NCBI GenBank assembly: GCA_036897625.1
Contig: JAYMTA010000728.1
Coordinates: 1 to 24,832 of the forward strand
DNA from: Pelargonium cotyledonis
Lineage: Eukaryota > Streptophyta > Magnoliopsida > Geraniales > Geraniaceae
Length of the DNA stretch: 24,832 bases
Direction of reading: 5' to 3'
Of this stretch, positions 10,340-17,989 are shown piece by piece; positions within the stretch are counted from its first letter, which is position 1; each line of letters opens with the position of its first letter. The position numbers and the translations under genes were made by a program. The notes under the pieces were generated by a model. It made no database searches. It was not told the origin of the DNA and saw only the letters and a list, made by a program, of their open reading frames with translations.

Positions 10340-11303
10340 ACAATGTTGGCACATGGTGAAGTTCAATCTGAACTTCATCCTGGTTTAACTATTGGAGCTG
10401 GTAGTGCCAGAGGTGGAGCTAACGTTGGAAAATTAGGTAATTTAGGTAAGCGTAAACCCCCTCCTACTCCTAGTACTAAATCTGTTGGTGGTCGTAAAGA
10501 GTCAATTGTTTGGACTTTTTTTACTAGACCTGTTGCTGATAGTAATAGTGATTTATGGTGTTATTGCATGCATTGTAAAAAATGATTTGATGATAATGTT
10601 AATACTAAAGGAACTTCATCTATGAAGGGTCATATTGATAGATGTAAACATATACCTAATGACCTATTACCTAATAAACAAAACAAACTATCTTTTAAAC
10701 CTGTTGATAATTCTAGTGAAAAACTTGGATATTTAATCCTTTAAACCAACTCTAGGTACTTGGATATTTAATCAAGAAAGAGCTAGAGAAAAACTTGCTA
10801 GGATGTTAGTAATAGATGAACTCCCCTTCAGGTTTGTAGAAGGGGAAAGAGTTAGGGAATGAGTAGCTGATTTGTGTCCAGTGTTTAAGTTTCCCTCTAG
10901 ATCTACAACAACTTGGGATGTTTACGAATTGTATATGAATGAAAAATTTAAACTTAGGCAAATTTTTCAAAATCATTGTCTAGATATCTGTTTAACAACA
11001 GATACTTGGACATCTGTCCTACAAATTAATTATATGGTTTTAATTGCACATTTTATTGATGAAAACTGGGTTTTACACAAAAAAATATTTATAAACTTTT
11101 GTCCTATAGCCTCTCATAAAGGAGAGGATATATGAAATGTTGTAGAAAAATGTCTTGTAGAATGAGGTATTTTTGATATTATGAGTGTCACTATGCATAA
11201 TGCTTCTTCTAATGACACTACATTTGTTTATTTGAAAAAAATATTCAGTTCTGTTTTAGATGGTAAATTTATGCACATGCGATGTATCACATTAGCATTT
11301 GTT
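10340..11303 (+). pseudogene. hAT transposase (BED finger plus N-terminal catalytic part), decayed
   Basis: Coding sequence follows a TTGCAG acceptor, with the first ATG at 10343. Recognisable parts in order: a BED zinc finger (SIVWTFFTRPVAD, WCYCMHCKK, TSSMKGHIDRCKH); then ERAREKLARMLVIDELPFRF and LCPVFKFPSRSTTTWDVY; then LTTDTWTSVLQINYMVLIAH, FIDENWVLHKKI, INFCPIASHKGEDI, MHNASSNDTTFVYLKK and GKFMHMRC. This is the order of plant Ac-like / RICESLEEPER-type hAT proteins. In-frame stops lie near 10583, 10859, 11133 and 11164. A short duplication of CTTGGATATTTAATC (about 10726 and 10758) disturbs the frame. The last part of the catalytic domain and the hATC domain are absent. It cannot make a functional transposase. 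Confidence 0.8.
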
Positions 11304-11462
11304 GAGACTTCATCACGCCACGTCAGACACAAAGTCTACGTGTGCATCTCATGTCATCGTATCATTTTATTTTTTTCACCATTTTGTATTACGTGGCACG
11401 CACACATACACTATGTATCTAGCGTGACACGATGACGTGTCAACAAATGTTGATGTGACACC
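11281..11462. repeat. Imperfect inverted repeat at the hAT break point
   Basis: CATTTGTTGAGACTTCATCA at 11296 is mirrored by the reverse complement of the sequence ending at 11449 (CATTTGTTGACACGTCATCG). Weaker pairing continues outward (TATCACATTAG against TGTCACATCAA). The ends contain TGACACGTCATC and CCACGTCA words often seen in Mutator-like termini. No target duplication was found. The left arm overlaps the last recognisable transposase codons, so part of the similarity may be accidental. Confidence 0.45.
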
Positions 11463-11678
11463 TAAAAACCAGTAATTCACCATTAAAAATTAGAGATAAA
11501 TCGGCCAATAATTGGACTACACGTGGCTCGTTTGGGAGGTCAAAGAAGTCAATGGACAATGATGGAAAGAGTCCAAATGCGAGAACAAGACTCGCGAGAT
11601 GTTATTCGGGTCAAAATTAACCGGAGTAAAGACCAAGATCGGACAACCGTATGAAACTCTACAAATGACTTTTTGCTC

Positions 11679-11868
11679 GGATGGACGTTCCCTCCACGGA
11701 CGAATGCTTCATCCATGGACAGAAGCTCCATCCATGGACAGAGGCTCCATCCATGGACAGAGGCTCCATCCACGAACGGAGGATCCATCTATGGACGGAA
11801 GGCCCATCCACAGTCGGAGGCACCATTCTCGGATGGGAGACCCATCCACAGATGGAGGCACCATCTAC
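11679..11868 (+). repeat. Ten tandem 19-bp units within the LTR
   Basis: Ten consecutive units, each exactly 19 bp, have the rough consensus GGACRGAGGCWCCATCCAY. The central units (11717-11773) are nearly identical, while the outer ones diverge but keep length. Because 19 is not a multiple of 3, each frame cycles through the same peptide phrases (SIHGQRL, PSMDR, HPWTEA), which leaves several frames open on both strands without coding meaning. Confidence 0.92.
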
Positions 11869-11929
11869 GATGGGCCCTACTTCATCATCAACCAACCACA
11901 AGACGCCATGTGTCAAGTAAACCTAAAGG

Positions 11930-11940
11930 CTATAAAAGGA
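11930..11940 (+). promoter_or_regulatory. TATA box in the LTR
   Basis: CTATAAAAGGA lies about 60 bp after the 19-bp array and before the leader-like sequence, as expected for an LTR U3/R boundary. Confidence 0.55.
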
Positions 11941-12160
11941 TCCTCATATCAACTGTAAAATTCACTATTCACTACACACACGCGAGAACCCTAAAACTCT
12001 CTCAACTGTTATTCACGTTCTTCATATGTTCATTGAAATCTACGTACATTCTTCATCATTTGAAAGAGTTACAAAGATTCGATTCTTATTTTCATTACAC
12101 TATACTATTTGTGTGGATATCTTACTCTCACGCCGGGGGCAGCCCCCCGACCACACATCC

Positions 12161-13660
12161 GGATTTCATTGAAAAGCATGAGACAATTTGTGTTTTAGCA
12201 AGGATAGGGGTTTTAGGTTCAAGAAAATTAGATGTCTCAACTTGGCTCTCCCCGAGAAGAAATTATGGTGCCTTCATAAGTCTTCAGAGTATTCTTTTGA
12301 AAAAGTCTTCAAAGAAAAATACTTTTCGGCCTAGTCATTGCTTTCAATTCCCCTAGGGGCTAATTTGAGTTACGTTTAGCGTAGTATCCAAGCTAATCAA
12401 GAGCTTGTTTTAGCTTGGTGTTTCTTAAGAGTATTACAGAGGGCTTGAATCAAAATATTGTTAGAAGACTCGTGGGTACCAACCTTGAATGGATTCAAAC
12501 CAGCTTTTTGATTGCTAGTTATCTTGAAGGACTCGTCAGTTCTGACGGTGGACCAACTCCAAGACCCAATATAAGGGAAGTGGGAAGTGGGAAATGACAA
12601 AGGTTAACGACCTCTTTGATGAGTTCTCTTTGCGTGAAATTGTGAAGCAGAGCTCATGTATATGATGATTAGACATGAGTCATGGAGAAGAATGATACTT
12701 ATTTAGTTAAGAGTGGGTACATGTACTTATGTGAAAGACAGTGCGGCCAACCCCAATTCAGAAAAAAGTCAAAACTTTTTGTACGACAGGCTTTGCATAA
12801 GTGTCTCTCAGTAATGTTCTCTCTTCGGGTACAATGGATGGATGTTCTCATTCTATACCCGCTGTGTAATCAAGTCTCGAAAACAGAAGTCCACATCTTG
12901 CTACAATGCGAGTTACACTAAAAGTGGATGGCTGCTCATTAGTTTAAGTGGGGGTGGCGAAGTCGAGCTCAACGGTTGGTGAGTGGCTGCCGTTGATAAT
13001 CAGCAGACGATATCCAATTCTACTAGTCCGAATGGTCAATTTTTGCGTGGGGTTTATGAAAGTTCCGTAATAGTAAAGTTTGGTCCAACAAATGGGGTAG
13101 AGTGGTGGAGCTTCTCTATATGACAACTATCGTGCACTAAGTTTGATGTTCAACTCGCCAAGATGCTTTAGTTGCAGGTGGGCTGAGACTTGCCCAAAGT
13201 CCAAGTAGTGGTGCCTATGATTGGTTGAGAAAATTAAACTAAACACTCATGGTTCTATGTTTGAAAATGAGGGCCCTTCAGGAGGAGGTTGGTTGGTTAG
13301 AGACAAAGCTGGTTGTTTCTAGGGTAGGGGTCCGGTGGGTTGGGATGACTGCAGAGATCTAAGACTGGTTGAGTCTATGAGAATCCAGTAAGTACTTAGT
13401 TGTGTAGCAGAGACTGTGGGTAGGACATAAATATAGTACAATAGAATGCGCTAGAGGTTCTTCGTACTTTATAAACCAAATAGGAGAACTCCAGTGTCTT
13501 TGGTATGATTGTCAGAGATATCTTAGGCTTGTCGTTTCAGCTTTTGAGTGCAAATTTTAATTTTGTTCATAAGTCTGCAGATAAGGCCACCCGTTTTTTA
13601 GTTTGGTCGTCTGATTCTTAGTTTATATAAACTTTATGCAACGAATAAAATGAATAAGAG
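12161..13660 (+). mobile_element. LINE ORF2 3' part (RT tail, zf-RVT, RNase H), decayed
   Basis: Across frames the sequence gives HWKAWDNLC (both W codons mutated to TGA), then RGFRFKKIRCLNLAL, EKVFKEKYFS, ANLSYVWRSIQANQELV (W as TAG), IKILLEDSWVPTLNGFKPAF and NDTYLVKSGYMYL. A zf-RVT-like region follows (LYPLCNQVSKTEVHILLQCE), then RNase H pieces: GGWLVRDKAGCF, NALEVLRTL, SVFGMIVRDILGL and FNFVHKSADKATRFLVW. This is the standard C-terminal order of plant L1-type ORF2. It ends near AATAAAATGAATAAG (about 13645-13660). Many stops and shifts show it is long dead. The endonuclease and reverse-transcriptase core are missing on the left, where the LTR begins. Confidence 0.78.
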
Positions 13661-14708
13661 AAGCAAAAATGCAGAATATGGGGAACATTAATTAGTCCAC
13701 CCCCAGGACGTAGCCACCCACCAACAGAGGTCAGAGAGTGATTATGAGCACTGAATCCACCACCATTTTAACCTTCAGTTTTCAGGGACCCCTAGCTAGT
13801 TGCTTTCTCACCATAATTTCATGGCTCATATAACCAAAATATAATTATATCTAAAAAAAGCCACAACAATACAATTATTTATAAATGGTTAATACTTATA
13901 TTTTTCCCCAGAAAAATGTTGGTAATAAGTTTCACAATGAACAAGACTGAAGGGTAATCACTTCACTAATTAGCCATTAATTAACTATAATAATTTAATT
14001 AAAGAACATAATTATGAGCTATAAGCATAGGGTTTCTTTTTACAAACATAAAAAGTGACTGGTACTCAATAGTCTAAAGGTGTATAGAACTCTCTTTGGC
14101 CTTTTGACTTATAAATAGAGTAACCAAACAAATTCCGAAAAAGCAGTGGAAAAGGATGAGAATGCAAGTATAATGGACCTTTATTTGTTGATTCACCGTC
14201 AATATTGAATGTGTGTTTTGGACTACTTGCCACTTGCAATAAGTTCCTTCACATCTACTAATCTATAATGAGTCTTGTGAACCAAATATGTACAAAAACC
14301 GCTTGTGATCATAGGCGTTGAAGTAACTCTTTTGTTGGGTTAGACGGTTGATGTACTTTGGTTTCTTTTTTGAGGTCTCAGTTTTGAATTTTTTTATGTA
14401 TGTGGTGTGATTTATGGTTTAATATGAGAATTAACAACTAATAGAGTGACGCATCTACTAAGAGGTGAGAAATATAGGAGGTGAGAAACATAGGTCTTAC
14501 AAGTCTGCCTAAGAATGAAAATAGCTTACAAGCATTAAAATAGCTCTTTTTATCAAGTTATGTGTTTGGTAAGTTAAAAAAACCTCATAAGCTAATGAGC
14601 AGTTTTTGAGCAACGAAAATTGATACGTAGCTTCTCATTTTTCAGTCTAGAAGTAGCAAAAAAAGAGCAGGTTTGACCATTATTCTCATTCTCGTTTTTA
14701 CTCATTAT
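13661..14708. other. Intergenic stretch, no supported gene
   Basis: This is AT-rich sequence with short words such as AGGTGAGAAAYATA repeated at 14463 and 14479. Around 14520-14690 there is an AGCTTAY/AAGCTAATGAG-type patch resembling old MITE sequence, but no ends could be defined. Nothing else is seen. Confidence 0.45.
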
Positions 14709-14717
14709 TTTCATTTT

Positions 14718-14920
14718 GAGTTAAATGCATCTAGACTCTCTGAACTTATTTTTATTTTAGATTTAAACCCTATTTAGGATTTTCACTTGTTTTCCTCCCT
14801 GGATTTTCGATTTTTTACAGTTTAGTCCAACTGACCTTCAATTGCAGGTCACAACTTGACACGTCATCACGTATTGACACATCACCTTGCCACGTCATGT
14901 TCACATGCTATGTCACCTTG
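14718..14920 (+). repeat. Left terminal inverted repeat of the Mutator-like element
   Basis: This pairs with 15771-15971. The outer part is T-rich; the inner part carries TGACACGTCATC, CCTTGCCACGTCATGTTC and similar words. The pairing is imperfect, with small gaps. Confidence 0.85.
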
Positions 14921-15194
14921 CCACATTAGCCACTAACCCAACCCACATGAAAACGATCCGTTTTGGGCTCCTTTGCACTTCGTCTTCTTCCTCCACACAT
15001 AAACCCTCAACATGTTCCTCTTCCAGCACCTGTTTCACGGTCCACTCCTGCCGGAACCACCTCTCTCTTCCATCCGATCCCACCGCATTAGACGGAGACG
15101 ACGGAGGGAAGCCATCTTCTTTAGTCTCTGAATCCCTCGTCGTCGAAATAGTGTTCAGATTCAAGTTGAACCTAAACACAACGGTCCGCTCTTA

Positions 15195-15600
15195 CTGAAG
15201 TTGTTAATTTGGCGCCAAATTCGACCCCGCACCCGACTCAAATTGACTTCTTGACTTAGAGAACGATCTCGGGTTGCTCGGCTCCTCCAGCGGCGGTGAC
15301 AAAGGCGCATCAAATTCGTTGATTTTGTGGCGATTGAACTTGAAATTGGCCTTGATAGGAGGAGTGATCGGAGGCGAATGCGGAGGTCAAGAGAATCAAC
15401 CCAAGGCAACGTCGTAAGGCATCGGAGGGCCGTTGTACTCGACGACGATTGAGTAGTGGAGGTGGTCCTCGTACTCCTAATCGCATCGTGCCGAGCTATG
15501 TCTTCCTCCGATTCCGAAGCTGAACCCATTGGAGGAGGCGATGGAGTGTTTTTGTTCCCGAGAAAAGTCGAAAGAAAGTGGTGTGGTTGTGGCAAGCTTG
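15195..15600 (-). pseudogene. Captured gene fragment, resembles N-terminus of an extra-large G protein
   Basis: On the minus strand one frame reads YEDHLHYSIVVEYNGPPMPY followed by DVALG (about 15400-15477). Plant extra-large GTP-binding proteins (XLG) carry a very similar '.YSIA.EY.GPP.PY' segment near their N-terminus. Downstream, another stretch reads PPHSPPITPPIKANFKFNR and, further on, FDAPLSPPLEEP, a proline/serine-rich composition compatible with the XLG linker. Upstream, the same strand has MGSASESEEDIARHDAIR in a shifted frame. Stops and frame changes show it is not translated as one protein. The XLG identity rests on one short motif remembered from the family and needs a database search. 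The G-protein domain itself is absent. Confidence 0.45.
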
Positions 15601-15770
15601 GAGGAGAAAGAGAGACTCACGGTGGTTATAGAAACGTGAAATCACATACCATCATCACCAAAATGAAGTTTTTTTTTTCTTTTTTCTTTCTATTCTTCAA
15701 AACGTTGACGTTTTGGAATAACTTGACTCCAAAATTCCAAAACACATAGTTTTTGTGCTGCATATGTAGA

Positions 15771-15971
15771 TGAGTGACGTGGCATACGAACATGACGTGG
15801 CAAGGTGATGTGTCAATGTGAGATGATGTGTCAAGTTGCAACCTGAAATTGAAAGTCAGTTGAACTAAAAATATAAAAAATCGAAAGTCCAGAAAAAAAA
15901 CAAATGAAAACTCTAAATAGGAGTTAAATTAAAATGAAAACAAATACAGATGGTGTAGAAGCATTTAACCC
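15771..15971 (-). repeat. Right terminal inverted repeat of the Mutator-like element
   Basis: This is the reverse complement of the left arm with scattered mismatches. It contains GACGTGGCAAGGTGATGTGT, the mirror of the left-arm ACACATCACCTTGCCACGTC. Confidence 0.85.
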
Positions 15972-15980
15972 CTTCATTTT

Positions 15981-17005
15981 TAAATCAAAATACCTAACAA
16001 CCTCAATGTGATGAACTGTTCAAATAGGTTGAGATGAAGTAACCAAAACACCATAATTTAACTTTCACAGTCTTTACTCTTTAATCATCCAAAGAAGATG
16101 TTGTGCTAAAGATACAATGGGATATGGGATGGGACCACAAACCAAATCAATCATCCAAAGAAGATGTTGTGCTTTTCTTGCGCATGAGATATCCACTTTC
16201 AGGTTCCCATTTATCTTTTTTGGACCATTTTTGCCTACAAGGGCTCTCATCTTCTTGATTGGCATTCCAATTATTCACCAAAATGACACTTGTTTAACCA
16301 ATGTTTAATCTCAATTTTACAAGCTTGAAAAATGTTATGAAAATGTTTACAACTTTCACACAAACTCTATCATAGTTGCTTGGTTAAATAGCAATTTTTG
16401 TAACTCATTCATGTGCTTATGTTACAGGTCAATATTGTGAAAACAAATTTTATTTAAAGTTTGCATGCATGACTTTTTTTATACTGTCCTAGTTTTATAA
16501 CCATGTAATTTAAAAGAAAGATTTTAATTCTATTTGAAACCTTCAAAATTTCAAGAGGAAGATATTGAACTTTCAGTGAGAAAACATCAAATATGTAAGA
16601 ACAATGATGTTCGAAAATTAAATTATTTTTACTGAGAAGTCGTTAGGATTAAAGTAATTTATCATTAAAAAGACTATTTTGCTATGATAGTCATAGCGAG
16701 CTTTCACAAAACTAGAATAGTTTTGGGTAGGAATAAAGATTTATTAATAGGTGTCTTCTTTAAATACCCATATATAGAGAGTAAAAATCATAAGCCTATA
16801 TATATAACCCATATTATATAAGCCAATATCGACGAAAATAAATCTAACCTATATATTTTTTTGCTTAACCAAAGCTAAGTCAATCATAACATCACACATA
16901 ATTAAAATGTCATTCATAATTGTTCCTTTCGCCCATAATTGGGCCCTTGTACTTTTGTTCTACTACTGAATAAAAGTACTGTTTGCTGAGAAAAAAAAAT
17001 ACTCA
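15981..17005. other. AT-rich intergenic stretch with one direct repeat
   Basis: No gene is supported; the frames at 16074-16308 on both strands are anonymous. A perfect 25-bp direct repeat starting AATCATCCAAAGAAGATGTT lies at 16083-16107 and 16149-16173. Near 16950-17001, ACTGAATAAAAGTACTGTTT followed by an A run resembles a LINE 3' end, but no coding remnant precedes it. Confidence 0.45.
16083..16173 (+). repeat. 25-bp perfect direct repeat, 66 bp apart
   Basis: Both copies begin AATCATCCAAAGAAGATGTT and continue GTGCT; the sequence between them is unique. Confidence 0.9.
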
Positions 17006-17007
17006 CC

Positions 17008-17110
17008 CAATGAATTTGTGGGAGCACAGAGATTCACCCATATTTAAAAATTTTAATAAGATGTCACTATTTTAGTGGTGGCTTAGTGTAAGCCAATTAA
17101 TTCTTGGCTA
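17008..17110 (+). repeat. SINE-like dispersed repeat, 3' part, second copy
   Basis: This carries GAATTTGTGGGAGCACAGAG and then AAGATGTCACTATTTTAGTG and GTGGCTTAGTGTAAGCC. It parallels 1-115 in order and spacing. It lies directly upstream of the tRNA-like unit at 17148. A related GTGGCTTACACTAAAC phrase occurs at about 20581. Confidence 0.45.
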
Positions 17111-17147
17111 AAACTTCTCATACTAAATATATATGCTTCACCAAAAC

Positions 17148-17305
17148 ATGTTTGGTCAAGTGGTTAATATCACTTTGGATTTCCTCTAAGATTTCAAGTG
17201 GTTAATATCACTTTGGATTTCCTCTAAGATCTCAAGTTTGAATCACCTTGTCGACGATATGAGATGAGATTTGCGGGGTAGAATTTGTGGGTGACGCTCT
17301 TTTTT
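17148..17305 (+). mobile_element. tRNA-derived SINE copy with internal duplication
   Basis: TGGTCAAGTGGT (17153-17164) fits a Pol III A box, and GTTTGAATC (17236-17244) fits a B box. They are followed by GAATTTGTGGGTGACGC (17283-17299), a phrase shared with the copies at 1 and 17014. Between the boxes, a 38-bp unit starting CAAGTGGTTAATATCACTTT is present twice (17157-17194 and 17195-17232). Removing one unit brings the box spacing to about 33 nt, normal for a tRNA-type promoter. No A tail is obvious. The SINE identification is inferred from the boxes and the dispersed copies. Confidence 0.6.
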
Positions 17306-17352
17306 AAGAGTGAGAAATCTTGTTACTTCAAATATGATGTCTCGTCGCTGAC

Positions 17353-17371
17353 AATATATATATATATATAT
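17353..17371. repeat. (AT)n microsatellite
   Basis: A short AT run follows GACA. It is probably a tail-associated or independent simple repeat. Confidence 0.85.
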
Positions 17372-17375
17372 GTTT

Positions 17376-17463
17376 CACATTTGAGGCGGTGCTACACTAC
17401 CCTTGATCTCACAATAAGGCACATTTGAGGCGGTGCTACACTAACCTTGATCTCACAATAAGG
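17376..17463 (+). repeat. 44-bp tandem duplication
   Basis: Two adjacent copies of a 44-bp unit start CACATTTGAGGCGGTGCTAC and end CACAATAAGG (17376-17419, 17420-17463). They differ at one base (CTACCC against CTAACC). The near identity points to a recent event. Confidence 0.93.
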
Positions 17464-17597
17464 CATAGTCTAAGCTTTGAGAAATGCATTCATGATGTGC
17501 AGTTTGTGCAATAAATAGAAAAGACAAGAGAAAACCTTGGACCATGCCTTGAGATGAGCATCATGTCACCACTTATGATCTACGCAACTGTTGTGCT

Positions 17598-17633
17598 CAT
17601 GCGCATGCGCATGTGCATGTGCATGTCCATGTG
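17598..17633 (+). promoter_or_regulatory. CATGNN hexamer run upstream of a TATA box
   Basis: Six consecutive hexamers read CATGCG, CATGCG, CATGTG, CATGTG, CATGTC, CATGTG. They contain GCATGCG/TGCATG cores that resemble RY-type elements bound by plant B3-domain seed regulators. They lie 31 bp upstream of a TATA box. A simple repeat without function is equally possible. Confidence 0.4.
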
Positions 17634-17663
17634 TTATGCACATTATATAGTCCCTCCCCTACC

Positions 17664-17672
17664 TATATATAC
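17664..17672 (+). promoter_or_regulatory. TATA box candidate
   Basis: CCTATATATACACAGC has the form of a strong plant TATA box. The first ATG lies about 50 bp downstream (17721), so a transcript could start near 17695. Confidence 0.45.
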
Positions 17673-17720
17673 ACAGCTACTCACTCGCCAAACCACGGTT
17701 CATTCATAAATCTTCTGGCA

Positions 17721-17962
17721 ATGCATAAATCATATCCATCTACCAAATCCAATCCCCAAGACTCTTGCAGGATATGCACAACCTTTCTTCTTCAAGATCA
17801 CCAGTGTTTTTCAGCTTCCAATATCAGAGATCTGGAAGTGTTTCTAAAGACGAGCTTCTTGGTGTTGCCAAAGAAAAAGACATGCATGTAGTAAGGGCAA
17901 AATTTCAAGAAAACCAATTACTTTTGGATATAATTAGACGTCCGGTAAGGTTTGGCAATTGA
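17721..17962 (+). other. Possible small orphan gene: two overlapping short frames
   Basis: Downstream of the TATA box, an ATG at 17721 opens a 56-codon frame (MHKSYPSTKSNPQDSCRIC, ending at 17891). A second frame from the ATG at 17774 gives 62 codons containing SGSVSKDELLGVAKEKD and RAKFQENQLLLDIIRRP. The latter has a soluble, helix-prone composition unlike the surrounding AT-rich frames. A 17-bp direct repeat, CCGGTAAGGTTTGGCAA, straddles its stop codon (17942 and 17969). GGTAAGG could also be a splice donor, so this may be a first exon or a gene remnant. I do not recognise the family. Confidence 0.3.
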
Positions 17963-17989
17963 CGTACCCGGTAAGGTTTGGCAAGAAAG

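Larger units (their letters stand above)
8500..11303 (+). mobile_element. hAT (Ac-like) transposon, 3' end missing
   Basis: The sequence starts TAGGGGTGTTGATTTTGAAC. It is followed by clustered ACCCGC/CCCGCTC words (8525-8690), as at the 5' ends of Ac-like hAT elements with terminus CAGGGGTG. Next come a TATA box (about 8700), a CT-rich leader, an intron-like T-rich stretch and a decayed BED-finger transposase. The coding sequence breaks off near 11303, before the C-terminal hATC dimerisation domain, and no matching 3' inverted repeat is found. The element is therefore 3'-truncated and dead. The putative left target site would be ATCATAAA (8492-8499). Confidence 0.75.
11454..12160 (+). mobile_element. 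Probable solo LTR of a retrotransposon
   Basis: The segment starts TGTGACACC. It contains a 19-bp tandem array, a TATA box (CTATAAAAGG, 11930-11939), a leader-like stretch of about 220 bp and, near its end, the GC-rich CGCCGGGGGCAGCCCCCCGA (12131-12150), a layout common in plant Gypsy-type LTRs. TTGA occurs just before the start (11450-11453) and at 12169-12172, a possible partial target duplication. No gag-pol sequence, primer-binding site or second LTR is present, so it is a solo or truncated LTR. The exact ends are uncertain because LINE-like codons resume at about 12161. Confidence 0.5.
14718..15971. mobile_element. Mutator-like element with long TIRs and captured DNA (Pack-MULE)
   Basis: The left end GAGTTAAATGCATCTAGA (14718) pairs with the reverse complement of the right end, GGGTTAAATGCTTCTACA (ending 15971). 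Pairing continues for about 200 bp, through shared phrases such as TTTTCGATTTTTTA, CAACTTGACACRTCATC and GACACATCACCTTGCCACGT. The flanks are TTTCATTTT (14709-14717) and CTTCATTTT (15972-15980), a 9-bp duplication with one mismatch, the size typical of Mutator-like elements. The roughly 850-bp interior is much more GC-rich than its surroundings. It has no transposase and looks like captured host gene sequence, so the element is non-autonomous. Confidence 0.85.

Noticed and set aside
11549-12356. Five overlapping open frames on both strands, up to 227 codons
   Set aside because: They arise from the 19-bp array, whose unit length rotates the frame, so the same stop-free phrases appear in all frames. 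The longest one also runs on into LTR leader and LINE sequence in the wrong frame.
15161-15595. 144-codon minus-strand frame as a real gene
   Set aside because: It lies inside the Mutator-like element, and the recognisable XLG-like motif is in a different frame with stops nearby, so it is treated as a captured fragment.
15456-15749. Plus-strand frame with RKWCGCGKLGG as a GRF-type zinc finger
   Set aside because: Only two or three cysteines fit, the spacing is incomplete, and the frame ends in low-complexity Phe/Lys from the element's AT-rich part.
16074-16308. Short frames on both strands around 16074-16308
   Set aside because: They coincide with the 25-bp direct repeat, carry no domain, and have no promoter or splice context.
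17153-17244. A tRNA gene
   Set aside because: The boxes are present, but no acceptor stem or cloverleaf can be drawn and the interval is duplicated; a SINE is the better reading.
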